Source: Albidovulum denitrificans (GTDB taxonomy: Bacteria > Pseudomonadota > Alphaproteobacteria > Rhodobacterales > Rhodobacteraceae). Taken from it: a DNA stretch of 64,000 nt. Positions 9,310 through 18,985 of this stretch are shown piece by piece. The notes below the pieces were generated by a model that saw only the letters and a list, made by a program, of their open reading frames with translations, did no database searches and was not told the origin of the DNA. A program made the position numbers and the translations under genes. The DNA is taken from the NCBI RefSeq assembly GCF_002973535.1, contig NZ_PVEP01000001.1, positions 930,001-994,000 on the forward strand. Direction: 5' to 3'. Every line of letters starts with the position of its first letter. The first letter of the stretch is position 1.

Positions 9310-10686
9310 ATGTCGCGCGACGCGGCCCTTGCCGAACTTCAGGCCCTTCTAGGCCCGCGCCTCAGCCGTTCGGCGGGGGATCTCGCCGACCATGGCCGGA
9401 ACGAAACATGGTTCGCCCCCATGCCCCCCGATGCCGTCGCCTTCCCCGAAACGACGGCGGAGGTCTCGGCGCTGGTCGCGATCTGCGCGCGCCACGGCCT
9501 GCCGGTGATCGGCTGGGGGACCGGGACCTCGCTGGAAGGCCACGCGATTGCCCTTCACGGCGGGGTCAGCGCCGATTTCAGCCGCATGAACCGCGTCATC
9601 GAGGTGCGCCCCGGCGATCTTCAGGCCGTCGTCCAACCCGGCCTGACGCGCGAGGGGCTGAATACCGAATTGCGCGCGACCGGCCTGATGTTCCCCATCG
9701 ACCCCGGCGCCAATGCCTCGCTCGGGGGGATGGCCGCCACCCGCGCATCCGGCACCACCGCCGTTCGCTACGGGACGATGCGCGACAATGTCATGGCGCT
9801 TGAGGTGGTGCTGGCCGATGGCCGCGTGATCCGCACCGGGTCCGGCGCGCGCAAATCCGCATCCGGCTATGACCTGACCGGGCTTTTCGTCGGATCGGAA
9901 GGGACGCTGGGCCTTATCACCGAACTGACGCTGAAACTTCATGGCCAGCCCGAGGCGATCACCGCCGCCGTCTGCGCCTTTGACACGTTCGAGGCGGCGG
10001 TGGACACGGTGATGGCGACGATCCAGATGGGCATTCCCATGGCAAGGATCGAGTTCGTGGATGAAACGACGGCGGCCATCTTCAACGCGCAGAACGGCAC
10101 CCGCCTGCCGGAAAAGCCGCATCTGATGGTGGAATTCCACGGCTCCGCCACCTCCGCCGCCGAGGATGCGCAGCGCTTTGGCGAGGTGGTGGCCGATATG
10201 GGCGGGGCGCATTTCGACTGGGCCACGACGGTTGAGGACCGGAACCGCCTGTGGAAGATGCGCCACGGCGCCTATCCGGCCTGTATCGCCTCACGTCCCG
10301 GCTGCATGGGCCTTGTCACCGACATTTGCGTCCCCATGTCCCAACTGGCGAAGGCGGTCGCCGAAACCCGCGCCGACATCGCCGCATCGGGCCTGCCCGG
10401 CCCGATCCTCGGCCATGTCGGGGACGGCAATTTCCACGCGATCCTCTTGGTGGAACGTGGCAATGACGATGAGTTGAAAACCGCCAAGGCGCTCGCCCGC
10501 CGCATGGCGGAACGCGCCCTCGGTCTGGGCGGAACCATGACGGGCGAACATGGGGTGGGCATGGGCAAGAAGGATCTGATGGCAATGGAACATGGTGAGG
10601 CCTGGGAGGTCATGGCGCGGATCAAGCGCGCGCTTGACCCCGACGGCATCCTGAACCCCGGCAAACTGGTGGAGGTCGCGCAATGA
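9310..10686 (+). CDS. dld: FAD-binding D-lactate dehydrogenase / glycolate oxidase subunit (GlcD/Dld family)
   Basis: A 458-residue flavoenzyme that oxidises a D-2-hydroxyacid (most likely D-lactate) and passes electrons to the respiratory chain. The N-terminal PCMH-type FAD domain (about 35-215) shows GWGTGTSLEG and DPGANASLGGMAATRASGT; the C-terminal FAD-linked oxidase domain carries HVGDGNFHA, GGTMTGEHGVG and the final LDPDGILNPGKL. The length fits cytochrome-type D-lactate dehydrogenases. Glycolate or another 2-hydroxyacid cannot be excluded as substrate. The next gene overlaps its stop by four bases. Confidence 0.88.
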   Translation: MSRDAALAELQALLGPRLSRSAGDLADHGRNETWFAPMPPDAVAFPETTAEVSALVAICARHGLPVIGWGTGTSLEGHAIALHGGVSADFSRMNRVIEVRPGDLQAVVQPGLTREGLNTELRATGLMFPIDPGANASLGGMAATRASGTTAVRYGTMRDNVMALEVVLADGRVIRTGSGARKSASGYDLTGLFVGSEGTLGLITELTLKLHGQPEAITAAVCAFDTFEAAVDTVMATIQMGIPMARIEFVDETTAAIFNAQNGTRLPEKPHLMVEFHGSATSAAEDAQRFGEVVADMGGAHFDWATTVEDRNRLWKMRHGAYPACIASRPGCMGLVTDICVPMSQLAKAVAETRADIAASGLPGPILGHVGDGNFHAILLVERGNDDELKTAKALARRMAERALGLGGTMTGEHGVGMGKKDLMAMEHGEAWEVMARIKRALDPDGILNPGKLVEVAQ

Positions 10687-11072
10687 CCGTCGCCGCCCCC
10701 GATCACCTGCCCCGCGCCTTCGCCGCCGCCTGGTCGGCGCGCGACGCCCGCCAGATCGCCGACCTCTTCGCCGAGGATGCAGACCTTCTGTCGCTGACCG
10801 GCCATTGGGCCGAGGGGCAGAAGGCAATTGCCGAAACCTTCGCGGGCGAACTTGCGGGCGCCTTCCTGCGGGCAAAGCTGGTGACCGGCCGCGTCAAGCA
10901 CCGCGATCTTGCGCCGGGCGTCGCGCAGGTCATGCAGCGCTTCGTGCTGTCGGGCATCCTGAATGCCGATGGCTCTGACGCGGGCCGCGTTGGCGCAATC
11001 CTTTCGGCGGTTCTGGTCGAGGGGCCGCAAGGCTGGGCCATCGCGGCGGCGCAGTTCACCGCCGAGGCGTGA
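10683..11072 (+). CDS. SnoaL-like / SgcJ-EcaC family protein
   Basis: This 129-residue protein has the NTF2-like pattern of the SgcJ/EcaC group: AFAAAWSARDARQIADLFAEDADLLSLTGHWAEGQKAIAETF at residues ~12-53, then two beta-strand hairpins ending GWAIAAAQFTAEA. The family includes isomerases and many uncharacterised small-molecule binding proteins; no catalytic role can be assigned. Its ATG overlaps the dld stop (ATGA), so the two are translationally coupled. It converges with recN. Confidence 0.8.
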   Translation: MTVAAPDHLPRAFAAAWSARDARQIADLFAEDADLLSLTGHWAEGQKAIAETFAGELAGAFLRAKLVTGRVKHRDLAPGVAQVMQRFVLSGILNADGSDAGRVGAILSAVLVEGPQGWAIAAAQFTAEA

Positions 11073-11130
11073 ATGTTCGATCTGTGAAGGGTTCGGCGGA
11101 TTTCCGCCGGGTCCACCGGGCCGGAATGTT

Positions 11131-12774
11131 CTAATCCGACAGGAGCGCGCGGGCGGCTTCCCGCGCCGCCTCGGTGATGTTCTCACCCGACAGCATCCGC
11201 GCCACCTCATCCAGCCGCGCGGTTTCATCCAGCGCGGTGACGGTCGATGTCGTCATGCCGCCCGACACATGCTTTGCCACCCGCCAGTGATGCGCGCCGC
11301 GCGCCGCGACCTGCGGCGAATGGGTGACAACCAGGATCTGCGCCCCCTCGGCCAGCCGCGCCAGCCGCCGCCCGACCGCATCCGCCGTCGCCCCTCCGAC
11401 GCCCCGGTCGATCTCGTCGAAGATCAGCGTCTGCCCCGCCTGCCCGCGCGCCAGACAGACTTTCAGCGCCAGCAGGAACCGCGACAACTCCCCGCCCGAG
11501 GCGATCCGGTTCAACGGCCCGGACGGCGCGCCGGGGTTGGTGGCGACGGTGAATTCGACCTGATCGCGCCCCTCCGGCCCGGCCTCCCCCGCGCTCAGCA
11601 CCGTTTCGAAATGCGCGCGCTCCATCTTCAGGGGCGCAAGTTCGGCGGCGATGGCGGTGTCGAGCCGCCCGGCCGCCTCACGCCGCGTCTCGCTCAGCGC
11701 CGTCGCGGCGGCGTCATACCCGGCCTCGGCCTTGTCCACCGCGCCCCGCAGCGTGCCGATATTCGCAGCCCCACCGTCCAGCGCCTGCAAACGGGTGCGC
11801 AGATCGTCGGCGAAACCGCCCAGATCGTCGGCCTGCACGCCATGCTTGCGCGCCAGCCCCCGGATCGCGAACAGCCGCTCCTCCACCCTTTCCAACTCAT
11901 GCGGATCGAAGCTGAGGGTATCGAGCGCGCGTTCCACGCCCTGCGCGGCCTCCCCCAGCTCGGTGATCGCGCGGCCAAGCGCCCCGATCGCCTCGTCCAG
12001 CGCGCCTTCGGCCTTGTCCGCCGCCCCGTCAAGCCAGCGCGCCGCGTCGCCCATCAGCCCCTCGGCCCCCTCCGGCCCCAGCGCCTGAAAGGCCCGCGCC
12101 ACATCCTCGCGGATCCGCGCCGCACCCTGCATCAGGCGGCGCCGCGCGTCCAGCTCCGCCTCCTCCCCCGGCTGCGGGTCAAGCGCGTCCAGTTCCCCCA
12201 CCGCATGACGCAGGTAGTCCTCCTCTGCCCGCATCTCGGCCAGCGCCGCCTCGGCCGCCGCCAGCGCCTTGCGCGCGCCCTGCGCCGCGCCCCAGGCCGC
12301 GCGAACCACGCCCGTATCGGACCCCGCGAAGGCGTCAAGAAGCGCGCGATGCCCGCGCGGGTTCAAAAGCCCGCGGTCGTCATGCTGGCCATGAAGCTCC
12401 ACCAAAGTATCGGACAACGCGCGCAGCACCTCGCCCGAGGTGCGCCGGTCATTCACCCAGGCGGTCTTGCGGCCATCGGTGCTGTTGACGCGGCGCAGGA
12501 TCAACTCCTCCCCCGGCTCAAGCCCGGCCTCTTCCAGAACCGCCCGCGCCGGATGGCCCGGCGCCAGATCGAAGACCGCCGTCACCTCGCCCTGCGCGGC
12601 ACCGGCGCGGACCAGCTCCGCCCGCCCGCGCCAACCCAGCACGAAGCCCAGACAATCAAGAAGGATCGACTTGCCCGCCCCGGTTTCCCCGGTCAGCACG
12701 TTCAGACCCGGCTGGAAGGCAAGCTCCAGCCGGTCGATCAGCAACATGTCCCTGATTTCAAGCGCGCGCAGCAC
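11131..12774 (-). CDS. recN: DNA repair ATPase RecN
   Basis: RecN is an SMC-like protein that acts at double-strand breaks with RecA. The 547 residues have an N-terminal Walker A GETGAGKS at 29-36, a long Ala/Glu-rich coiled coil (about 160-370), and a C-terminal half with the ABC signature IASGGELSRFLLALK near 435 and the Walker B segment TLIFDEIDRGVGG. It is the last gene of the minus-strand run lpxC-bamD-recN. The gap to bamD (39 bases) contains a REP palindrome. Confidence 0.95.
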   Translation of the reverse strand: MLRALEIRDMLLIDRLELAFQPGLNVLTGETGAGKSILLDCLGFVLGWRGRAELVRAGAAQGEVTAVFDLAPGHPARAVLEEAGLEPGEELILRRVNSTDGRKTAWVNDRRTSGEVLRALSDTLVELHGQHDDRGLLNPRGHRALLDAFAGSDTGVVRAAWGAAQGARKALAAAEAALAEMRAEEDYLRHAVGELDALDPQPGEEAELDARRRLMQGAARIREDVARAFQALGPEGAEGLMGDAARWLDGAADKAEGALDEAIGALGRAITELGEAAQGVERALDTLSFDPHELERVEERLFAIRGLARKHGVQADDLGGFADDLRTRLQALDGGAANIGTLRGAVDKAEAGYDAAATALSETRREAAGRLDTAIAAELAPLKMERAHFETVLSAGEAGPEGRDQVEFTVATNPGAPSGPLNRIASGGELSRFLLALKVCLARGQAGQTLIFDEIDRGVGGATADAVGRRLARLAEGAQILVVTHSPQVAARGAHHWRVAKHVSGGMTTSTVTALDETARLDEVARMLSGENITEAAREAARALLSD

Positions 12775-12784
12775 CGCCGACCCC

Positions 12785-12808
12785 GTAGGATGGGCGATCC
12801 GCCCATCC
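12785..12808. repeat. REP palindrome between bamD and recN
   Basis: GTAGGATGGGCG and CGCCCATCC pair around ATC. Its arms share GTAGGATGGGC with the RAYT-flanking REPs at 1923-1952 and 2452-2479, but the centre differs (GATC instead of AATATT). It fills most of the bamD-recN gap and is the only copy I found away from the RAYT gene. Confidence 0.8.
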
Positions 12809-12813
12809 CCCGA

Positions 12814-13656
12814 TCACAGCCATTCGCCCTTGACCACCTGACGATAGACCTTGGCCAGCCAGCTGTCGCCCCGGACCTTCATCTCAAGCCCCTGCTTGGT
12901 CAGCAGCTTGTAGGCATCCTCATACCAGATCGTGGACTGGAAGTTGTGGCCGAGGATCGCCCCCGCCGTCTGCGCCTCATCCGTGAGGCCAAGCGAGAGG
13001 TAGCATTCGATCAGACGGTAAAGCGCCTCGGGCGTCTGGCTTGTCGTCTGGTATTGTTCGACCACCACGCGGAAACGGTTGATCGCGGCGGAATAGAATT
13101 CTTTCTTGAGGTAGTAGCGCCCGATCTCCATCTCCTTGCCGGCGAGGTGGTCGAAGGCGAGGTCGAATTTCAGGATCGCCGATTTGGCGTATTCGCTGTC
13201 CGGATATTGCTCGATCACCGCGCGCAGCGCCTGAAGCGCCTGAAAGGTCAGGCCCTGATCGCGGCCGACATCGTCGATCTGGTCGTAATAGGACAGCGCC
13301 AGAAGATAGCTGGCATAGGCCGCGTCCTCGGACCCCGGATAGGTGTCGAGGTAGCGCTGCGCGGTGGCGCGGCTGTCTTCGTACTTGCGCGCCTTGTGAT
13401 AGCCATAGGCCTCCATGATCAGCGCGCGCTTGGCCCATTCGGAATAGGGGTAAAGGCGTTCCACCTCGCTGAAATAGCGGATCGCGCCATCAGGCCGCTT
13501 GGCATTGGCCAGTTCCGCCTCGCCCAGCTTGTAGATCTGCTCGGCGTCCATGTCCTCAAGGGCGACCTCCTGGGTCCCCTTCCCGGCGCAGCCCGCCAGA
13601 ACGATGGCCAGCGTCAGCGAGCCGACAAGATTTGCCGTTGATTTGGCCCGACTCAT
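12814..13656 (-). CDS. bamD: Outer membrane assembly lipoprotein BamD
   Basis: BamD is the essential lipoprotein partner of BamA in beta-barrel assembly at the outer membrane. The 280 residues begin with a lipoprotein signal ending LAGC (lipidated Cys about residue 22), followed by five TPR-like repeats: EQIYKLGEAELAN, EWAKRALIMEAYGYHKARKYEDS, SEDAAYASYLLALSYYDQ, SAAINRFRVVVEQ and TPEALYRLIECYLSLGL. The open frame extends to 13878, but the ATG at 13656 has an AGGCAGG ribosome site and gives the signal peptide. It follows lpxC by 136 bases. Confidence 0.95.
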   Translation of the reverse strand: MSRAKSTANLVGSLTLAIVLAGCAGKGTQEVALEDMDAEQIYKLGEAELANAKRPDGAIRYFSEVERLYPYSEWAKRALIMEAYGYHKARKYEDSRATAQRYLDTYPGSEDAAYASYLLALSYYDQIDDVGRDQGLTFQALQALRAVIEQYPDSEYAKSAILKFDLAFDHLAGKEMEIGRYYLKKEFYSAAINRFRVVVEQYQTTSQTPEALYRLIECYLSLGLTDEAQTAGAILGHNFQSTIWYEDAYKLLTKQGLEMKVRGDSWLAKVYRQVVKGEWL

Positions 13657-13792
13657 GACCTGCCTACCCCGTCTCTGCTTTCCCTTATCCCCGCCCGAAG
13701 AGGGGGTAATTCCCCACGCGCCCCGAACCGGTTCGCCCCGTCCTAGCACAGATAAATAGCCTGCGCAAAACGCCAATCGCGCGCCAGAGGCG

Positions 13793-14755
13793 TCAGGCGA
13801 CGGCGGCGATATCGGCCTTGGAAATGCTGCTTCCGGGCAACAGGCGGCGACGCTCCGGTCCGCATTCGACCAGGCCATAGGCCTCGGGCCGGGCGAAGAG
13901 CGCGCGCAGCAGGCGATTGGTCATCGCATGGCCCGCGCGATAGCCGGTATAGCGGCCCAGGATCGGCGCCCCGGCCAGCGCCAGATCGCCCAGCGCGTCC
14001 AGCATCTTGTGGCGCACGGGTTCGTCCTTGCGCCGCAGCCCGCCCGGCGACAGGACCCGTTCGCCATCGACGACGACGGCGTTTTCATAGGTCCCGCCCA
14101 GCGCAAGCCCGTTGTCACGCATGAAATCCACATCGGCCTGACGGCAGAAGGTACGGCAATCCGACAGTTCGCGCAGGAAGGTGCCGTTGGCCATGACAAG
14201 GTGCTTGTGCTGATGGCCGATGGCGGCATCGACAAAGTCGATCTCGAAGTCGATCTCAAGCGTTTCGGCCGGTTCCAGCCGGGCAAAGGCGTCGCCTTCA
14301 CGCACCTCGACCACCTCACGCAGTTCGAAGCAGCGCAGCGGTGCGTCAAGAACGCGCACCCCGCGCGACAGGATACCCGCGACGAAGGGCGCGGAGGACC
14401 CGTCGAGGATCGGCACCTCAGGCCCGTCGATCTCCACCAGCGCGTTATGGATGCCGCAACCGGCCAGCGCCGCCATGACGTGTTCGATGGTCGAAACCTC
14501 GACGCCCTCGGCATTGGCGATCAGGGTGCAAAGCTTTGCAGAGGGGACCGCGTCCCAGCGCGCCGGGACCATCGGGTCGCGGCCGATCACATCGGTCCGG
14601 CGGAACCAGATCCCGTATTCGGCCGAGGCCGGACGAATGGTCATGCGCGCCCGTTGCCCGGAATGAAGCCCGGCGCCAGAGAAGCTGACCGCTGATTTGA
14701 TCGTCGTCTGCACGTCTGCCTGTAGCCCTTGATGGGCCCCTTTTGTTGCAGACAT
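13793..14755 (-). CDS. lpxC: UDP-3-O-acyl-N-acetylglucosamine deacetylase LpxC
   Basis: LpxC carries out the committed, zinc-dependent deacetylation step of lipid A synthesis. Zinc ligands are His92 (in STIEHVMAAL), His249 (VRHKMLDALGDL) and Asp253; the catalytic histidine is His276 in YRAGHAMTN. The 320 residues are slightly longer than the E. coli enzyme, mainly at the N-terminus. It follows ftsZ, but an intrinsic terminator lies between them, so it probably has its own promoter in 14756-14870. Confidence 0.96.
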   Translation of the reverse strand: MSATKGAHQGLQADVQTTIKSAVSFSGAGLHSGQRARMTIRPASAEYGIWFRRTDVIGRDPMVPARWDAVPSAKLCTLIANAEGVEVSTIEHVMAALAGCGIHNALVEIDGPEVPILDGSSAPFVAGILSRGVRVLDAPLRCFELREVVEVREGDAFARLEPAETLEIDFEIDFVDAAIGHQHKHLVMANGTFLRELSDCRTFCRQADVDFMRDNGLALGGTYENAVVVDGERVLSPGGLRRKDEPVRHKMLDALGDLALAGAPILGRYTGYRAGHAMTNRLLRALFARPEAYGLVECGPERRRLLPGSSISKADIAAVA

Positions 14756-14873
14756 GACCTAGAGGTCGTTCGAATTTATCTCAACTCACTCTTTGCAACG
14801 GAATGTAACAATGATTCGGCGCAGCGGCGGAACCCCGCGCGGGGGCGCGGCGGCGCCACGCAACCCGTTGATA

Positions 14874-14904
14874 CAAAAGGAAAAGGGCCGGATCGCTCCG
14901 GCCC
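14874..14904 (-). terminator. Intrinsic terminator of ftsZ
   Basis: On the minus strand, GGGCCGGAGCGATCCGGCCC (14885-14904) folds into a stem of eight pairs, followed by TTTTCCTTTTG. It lies 25 bases past the ftsZ stop and would separate the ftsQ-ftsA-ftsZ transcript from lpxC. Confidence 0.8.
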
Positions 14905-14928
14905 CTCATCCTCACCCGTGACCTTGCG

Positions 14929-16572
14929 TCAGTTTGCCTGACGGCGCAGGAAGGCCGGGATTTCGATCCGCTCCTGGTCTGGATCGGCCTCCTGATCTTC
15001 GTCGAAGGACGAGCTGACCTTGGGTTGCGGGCGCACCGCGGGCTGCTGGCGCGGGGCCGGGGCGGCGCCGCCCTCGGCATGACCGGCCATCCGGTTCAGA
15101 AGCGTGTTGATGCCAAAGCGCGGCTTTTCCGGCATCCGCGACGGATGCTGGCCACCGGCGGCGGCCTGCTGCTGCGGGCGCGCGGCCATCGGGGCCTGCG
15201 GCTGCGGCGCGGCGGCGCGTTGCTGGCCGGGCTGCGGCTGGCGGTTGACGGCGGCCTGAAGCCGGGCCATCGCCTCGGGCGTCGGGGTGCCGGGCGCGCG
15301 GGCGCGCGGGGCGACGAAGCTTTCCGCCTCATCCTCGACATGCAGCGTCTCGGGCGCGGGGCGGGCGCTGGTCGGGCGATAGACCGGCGGCGGCAGATCG
15401 TCGTCGGCGGCATCGTCATCGAACAGCGTCCGCGGCTCGGCGGCGCGCGGCGCCTCTTCGCGCGGGGCCTCGGCCCGGTCGTCGCGGCCAAGCTGGAAGG
15501 CGTTGTCCGGCGCGCGCGCGGGTTCATGCGCGATATGGACCTGTTCCGGCGCGGTCAGCGGCTCGGCCATGCGGCGGCGCGGCGTCGGGACGTCAAGCTG
15601 CGACATCGACGCGTCGATACCCGTCGCCACGACCGACACCCGCATATTGCCTTCCATCGCATCGTCGAGCGTGGAGCCGACGATGATATTGGCGTCCGGG
15701 TCCACTTCCTCGCGGATGCGGTTCGCGGCCTCGTCCAGTTCGAAGAGCGTAAGGTCCGTGCCGCCGGTGATGTTGATGAGAACGCCCTTGGCGCCCTTCA
15801 GGCTGATCTCGTCCAGAAGCGGGTTGGCGATCGCCTTCTCGGCGGCCTGGATCGCGCGATCCTCGCCCGCGGCCTCGCCGGTCCCCATCATGGCCTTGCC
15901 CATCTCGTCCATCACCGCGCGGACGTCGGCGAAGTCGAGGTTGATAAGGCCCGGACGCACCATGAGGTCGGTCACGCCCTTGACGCCCTGATAAAGAACG
16001 TCGTCGGCCAGCGCGAAGGCTTCGGTGAAGGTGGTCTTTTCGTTGGCGAGACGGAACAGGTTCTGGTTCGGGATGATGATGAGCGTGTCGACGACCTTTT
16101 GCAGCGCCTCAAGCCCCTCTTCGGCCTGACGCATCCGCTTGGCGCCCTCGAACTGGAACGGCTTGGTGACGACGCCGACGGTCAGCACGCCCAGCTCCCG
16201 CGCGGCCTGCGCGATGATCGGGGCAGCGCCGGTGCCGGTGCCGCCGCCCATCCCGGCGGTGATGAAGCACATATGCGCGCCCGCGAGGTGATCGACGATC
16301 TCCTCGATGGTTTCCTCGGCGGCGGCGGACCCGACCGACGGCCGCGCGCCCGCGCCCAGACCCTCGGTCACGCGGACACCCATCTGGATGCGGGCGGGCG
16401 CCTGGCTTTGCGCCAGCGCCTGGGCATCGGTATTCGCGACCACGAACTCGACGCCTTCGAGCTGCTTTTCGATCATGTTGTTGACGGCATTGCCGCCAGC
16501 CCCGCCGACCCCGAATACCGTGATCCGCGGCTTGAGATCTTCCCGCTCCGTCATCGTCAAATTCAATGCCAT
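14929..16572 (-). CDS. ftsZ: Cell division tubulin homologue FtsZ
   Basis: FtsZ polymerises with GTP to form the Z-ring. The tubulin signature GGGTGTG is at 109-115, the N-terminal [13 protein letters not shown] at 21-33, and the T7 synergy-loop region [11 protein letters not shown] follows. At 547 residues it is far longer than the E. coli protein because of a roughly 200-residue Pro/Gln/Ala-rich, intrinsically disordered linker (about 325-525). Long linkers are usual in Rhodobacteraceae and Caulobacterales. The conserved C-terminal peptide [14 protein letters not shown], which binds FtsA and other partners, is intact. Confidence 0.97.
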   Translation of the reverse strand: MALNLTMTEREDLKPRITVFGVGGAGGNAVNNMIEKQLEGVEFVVANTDAQALAQSQAPARIQMGVRVTEGLGAGARPSVGSAAAEETIEEIVDHLAGAHMCFITAGMGGGTGTGAAPIIAQAARELGVLTVGVVTKPFQFEGAKRMRQAEEGLEALQKVVDTLIIIPNQNLFRLANEKTTFTEAFALADDVLYQGVKGVTDLMVRPGLINLDFADVRAVMDEMGKAMMGTGEAAGEDRAIQAAEKAIANPLLDEISLKGAKGVLINITGGTDLTLFELDEAANRIREEVDPDANIIVGSTLDDAMEGNMRVSVVATGIDASMSQLDVPTPRRRMAEPLTAPEQVHIAHEPARAPDNAFQLGRDDRAEAPREEAPRAAEPRTLFDDDAADDDLPPPVYRPTSARPAPETLHVEDEAESFVAPRARAPGTPTPEAMARLQAAVNRQPQPGQQRAAAPQPQAPMAARPQQQAAAGGQHPSRMPEKPRFGINTLLNRMAGHAEGGAAPAPRQQPAVRPQPKVSSSFDEDQEADPDQERIEIPAFLRRQAN

Positions 16573-16742
16573 ATCCTATCCGCCTGTCGTTGCCCCGGTC
16601 AAAGCCGGGTCTTGTCCCGCATTTCGGCGATTTTACTGAGGTCTTCGCCTAAGGTCACCCCAAAATCGCCACATTTGCACAAAATATGGTGTTGCAACTC
16701 AACTCGTAAGCGGCATCTTGCCGACACATCAAGATCGTGAGA

Positions 16743-18074
16743 TTACCAGTTGTCTTTAAACCATTTCATGGCCCTGCGCAGCGACCGGGCCGGGTAGCGT
16801 TCGGCCGGAATCTCGAAATCCCACCACTCGTCTTGCGGGTGTGCGGCGAACAGACACAGACCCACGGTTGAAGAGAACGACGGCCCCGTCGCCGCCTGCG
16901 GCAAGCCCTGAACGCGAAGCGGACGGCCGAGTCGCACGTTCTGGCCGAGGATTCGCGCCGCCAGCATGTCCAGACCGGGGATCTGGCTTGCGCCCCCCGT
17001 CAGCACGATCTGCTGGCTTGGCAACTGGTCGAACCCGGCCGCGTCGAGGATGGCGCGAACCTCTTCCAGGATCTCCTCCACCCGCGGGCGCATGATGCCG
17101 ATCAGTTCGGTGCGGCTGACCTTGCGGCGGTCCTTTTCCCAGTCGCCGCAATCGGCGCCGATCTCGATCATCTCACGGTCGTCCATGCCGGTGGCGTGAA
17201 CCCCGCCATGGATGGTCTTGATCCGCTCGGCCACCGCCATCGGCACCCGAAGCCCCTTGGAGATGTCGGAAGAAACGTGATCGCCGCCCAACCGCACGCT
17301 TTCGGAAAAGATCATGTGCTTCTTGAAGAAGATCGACAGCCCCGTCGCGCCGCCGCCCATGTCGATGCAGGCCGCGCCCAGTTCCTGTTCATCCTCCACA
17401 AGGCTCGCCAGACCCGAGACATAGGCAGAGGACGCGATCCCCGCGATTTCCAGATCGCAGCGCTTGATGCAGTAAAGCAGGTTCTGCACCGCGCCGGTGT
17501 CGATGGTCAGAAGGTGCATGTCGGCAGCAAGCTTGTTGCCCACATGGCCGCGCGGATCGCCAAAGCCCGACCTATGGTCGATGGCGAAATTCACCGGATG
17601 GGCGTGCAGCACCTCACGCCCAGGCCCGAAATCGGGGACATCGCAGGACGCCAGCACGCGCGCCACGTCCTGCTCGCTCACCTGCCCTTCCGGCAGCTCG
17701 GTTTCCCCCGCCAGCCCGTAGCTGCGCGGCTTGGCGCCGGAAAAGCAGGCGATGACGTGATCGACCCGCGTCTGCGCCATCTTCTGCGCCGCCTGCACGG
17801 CGGTGCGGATCGCGCGCTCCGTCTCCTGCATCGCGTCGACCTCGCCGAAGCGCACGCCGCGTGACCGCGTGGTGGCCGCGCCGATGACGCGGAACTGCGA
17901 CTGCCCGGCAAGGGAGCCAAGGCCATCCTCGCGCATCTCGTCCAGCGGGTCGAATTTCAGCACAAGGCAGGCGATCTTCGACGAGCCGACGTCAAGCACC
18001 GCGACAAGGCCCCGCTGAAGCGCGGCCCGCCGCATGTTCCGCATCGCGCGCTGGGATTGGTAGAGGTCGGTCAT
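16743..18074 (-). CDS. ftsA: Cell division protein FtsA
   Basis: FtsA is the actin-like ATPase that tethers FtsZ to the membrane. The 443 residues show the phosphate-1 motif VLDVGSSKIACLV near 26-38, the 1C domain, the IDMGGGATGLSIF phosphate-2 segment and VLTGGASQIPGL adenosine motif, and a C-terminal amphipathic helix (LRRAMKWFKDNW) that serves as membrane anchor. Its ATG overlaps the ftsQ stop by four bases. A 170-base gap separates it from ftsZ, which may hold an extra ftsZ promoter. Confidence 0.95.
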   Translation of the reverse strand: MTDLYQSQRAMRNMRRAALQRGLVAVLDVGSSKIACLVLKFDPLDEMREDGLGSLAGQSQFRVIGAATTRSRGVRFGEVDAMQETERAIRTAVQAAQKMAQTRVDHVIACFSGAKPRSYGLAGETELPEGQVSEQDVARVLASCDVPDFGPGREVLHAHPVNFAIDHRSGFGDPRGHVGNKLAADMHLLTIDTGAVQNLLYCIKRCDLEIAGIASSAYVSGLASLVEDEQELGAACIDMGGGATGLSIFFKKHMIFSESVRLGGDHVSSDISKGLRVPMAVAERIKTIHGGVHATGMDDREMIEIGADCGDWEKDRRKVSRTELIGIMRPRVEEILEEVRAILDAAGFDQLPSQQIVLTGGASQIPGLDMLAARILGQNVRLGRPLRVQGLPQAATGPSFSSTVGLCLFAAHPQDEWWDFEIPAERYPARSLRRAMKWFKDNW

Positions 18075-18985
18075 GGTGCGGAAACCCCGGTCACTTGGCT
18101 GGTCAGAAATTCGCTTGCTCCGGCGCCAAGCCGGACCGTCGGACGCGCGGTATTGCGCATGTCGACGACGGTCAGGTCGCGCCCCATCATGTCTTGCGCG
18201 CTGTCCAGCGCGATCACCCGTTGCAGCGCGGGGACCGGAGCGTCCTCGGGCAGAAGGATACGCTGCCCCCGGTCCAGCACCACGTCCCAGCGCCGCTCGC
18301 CGATCCAGACAAGGCCGCGCACGCGCGGGCCAAGCGGCCCGGTCGCGGCAAAGATCGTCAGCGCCTCGGCCACATGGTCGTCCGCCCCCTGCCCGGCGAT
18401 CACCGGCAGGTCGGGCCGCGCGGCGCGGTCGATCAGCGTGGCAACCCGGTGGCCGGTCGTGTCCAGCATCTCAAGCCCCGTGGCGCTGCGCCACAGGATC
18501 GCGGGCTGGCGTTCGGTCACCCGCACCTCAAGTACGCCGCCCTTGCGGATCACCAGATCCGCATTGGCCACCGCGTCGATCTGTTCAATCGCCGCCCGCA
18601 TCGCCGGCAGGTCCAGCCGGAAGGACGACACCGGCAGATCGACCGGCATCATCGACCGGATCGCCGCCGCGACCGGGTCCGACGCGCCCTCGACCGACAT
18701 CATGGCGACCATGAATTCCGGCCGCTCCTCGACGCTGGTGCGCATTTCCTCGTAGCTTTGCACGATGGCGGCGCGCCGGTCGGCATCCGACAGCCAGACG
18801 GTGACGCCCGTGAAGGCCAGCACGAAGGGCAGCCCGACCCGCAGGCCAAGCCGGAAACCCGGCGTCAGGCGCAGACGCTCCATCTTGTAGGACAGGCGCG
18901 AGGGGGCGGGATCGCGCCGCTCACGGCGGCTTTCCTCGCGGTAGCGCGCCCGCGCCCCGGCATTGGCGCGCCCTAGCGGCCACAT
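18071..18985 (-). CDS. ftsQ: Cell division protein FtsQ
   Basis: FtsQ is the bitopic scaffold of the divisome FtsQLB subcomplex. It has a basic cytoplasmic N-terminus, one transmembrane helix (about 48-68, [15 protein letters not shown]), a POTRA domain (about 85-165, including the [12 protein letters not shown] and [13 protein letters not shown] pieces) and a beta domain. A longer frame starts at 19012; the ATG at 18985 overlaps the ddl 3' end by 13 bases and is the more usual choice (304 residues). Confidence 0.9.
   Translation of the reverse strand: MWPLGRANAGARARYREESRRERRDPAPSRLSYKMERLRLTPGFRLGLRVGLPFVLAFTGVTVWLSDADRRAAIVQSYEEMRTSVEERPEFMVAMMSVEGASDPVAAAIRSMMPVDLPVSSFRLDLPAMRAAIEQIDAVANADLVIRKGGVLEVRVTERQPAILWRSATGLEMLDTTGHRVATLIDRAARPDLPVIAGQGADDHVAEALTIFAATGPLGPRVRGLVWIGERRWDVVLDRGQRILLPEDAPVPALQRVIALDSAQDMMGRDLTVVDMRNTARPTVRLGAGASEFLTSQVTGVSAP

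Noticed and set aside
11094-11109. CGGCGGA/TCCGCCG hairpin between the SgcJ-like gene and recN as terminator
   Set aside because: Loop of two bases and no T-run on either strand; too weak to call.
16573-16742. Inverted TTGCA...TGCAA around 16677-16699 upstream of ftsZ, considered as a CtrA or other cell-cycle site
   Set aside because: No TTAA-N7-TTAA match and no GANTC site; the short arms are easily found by chance in this AT-richer stretch.
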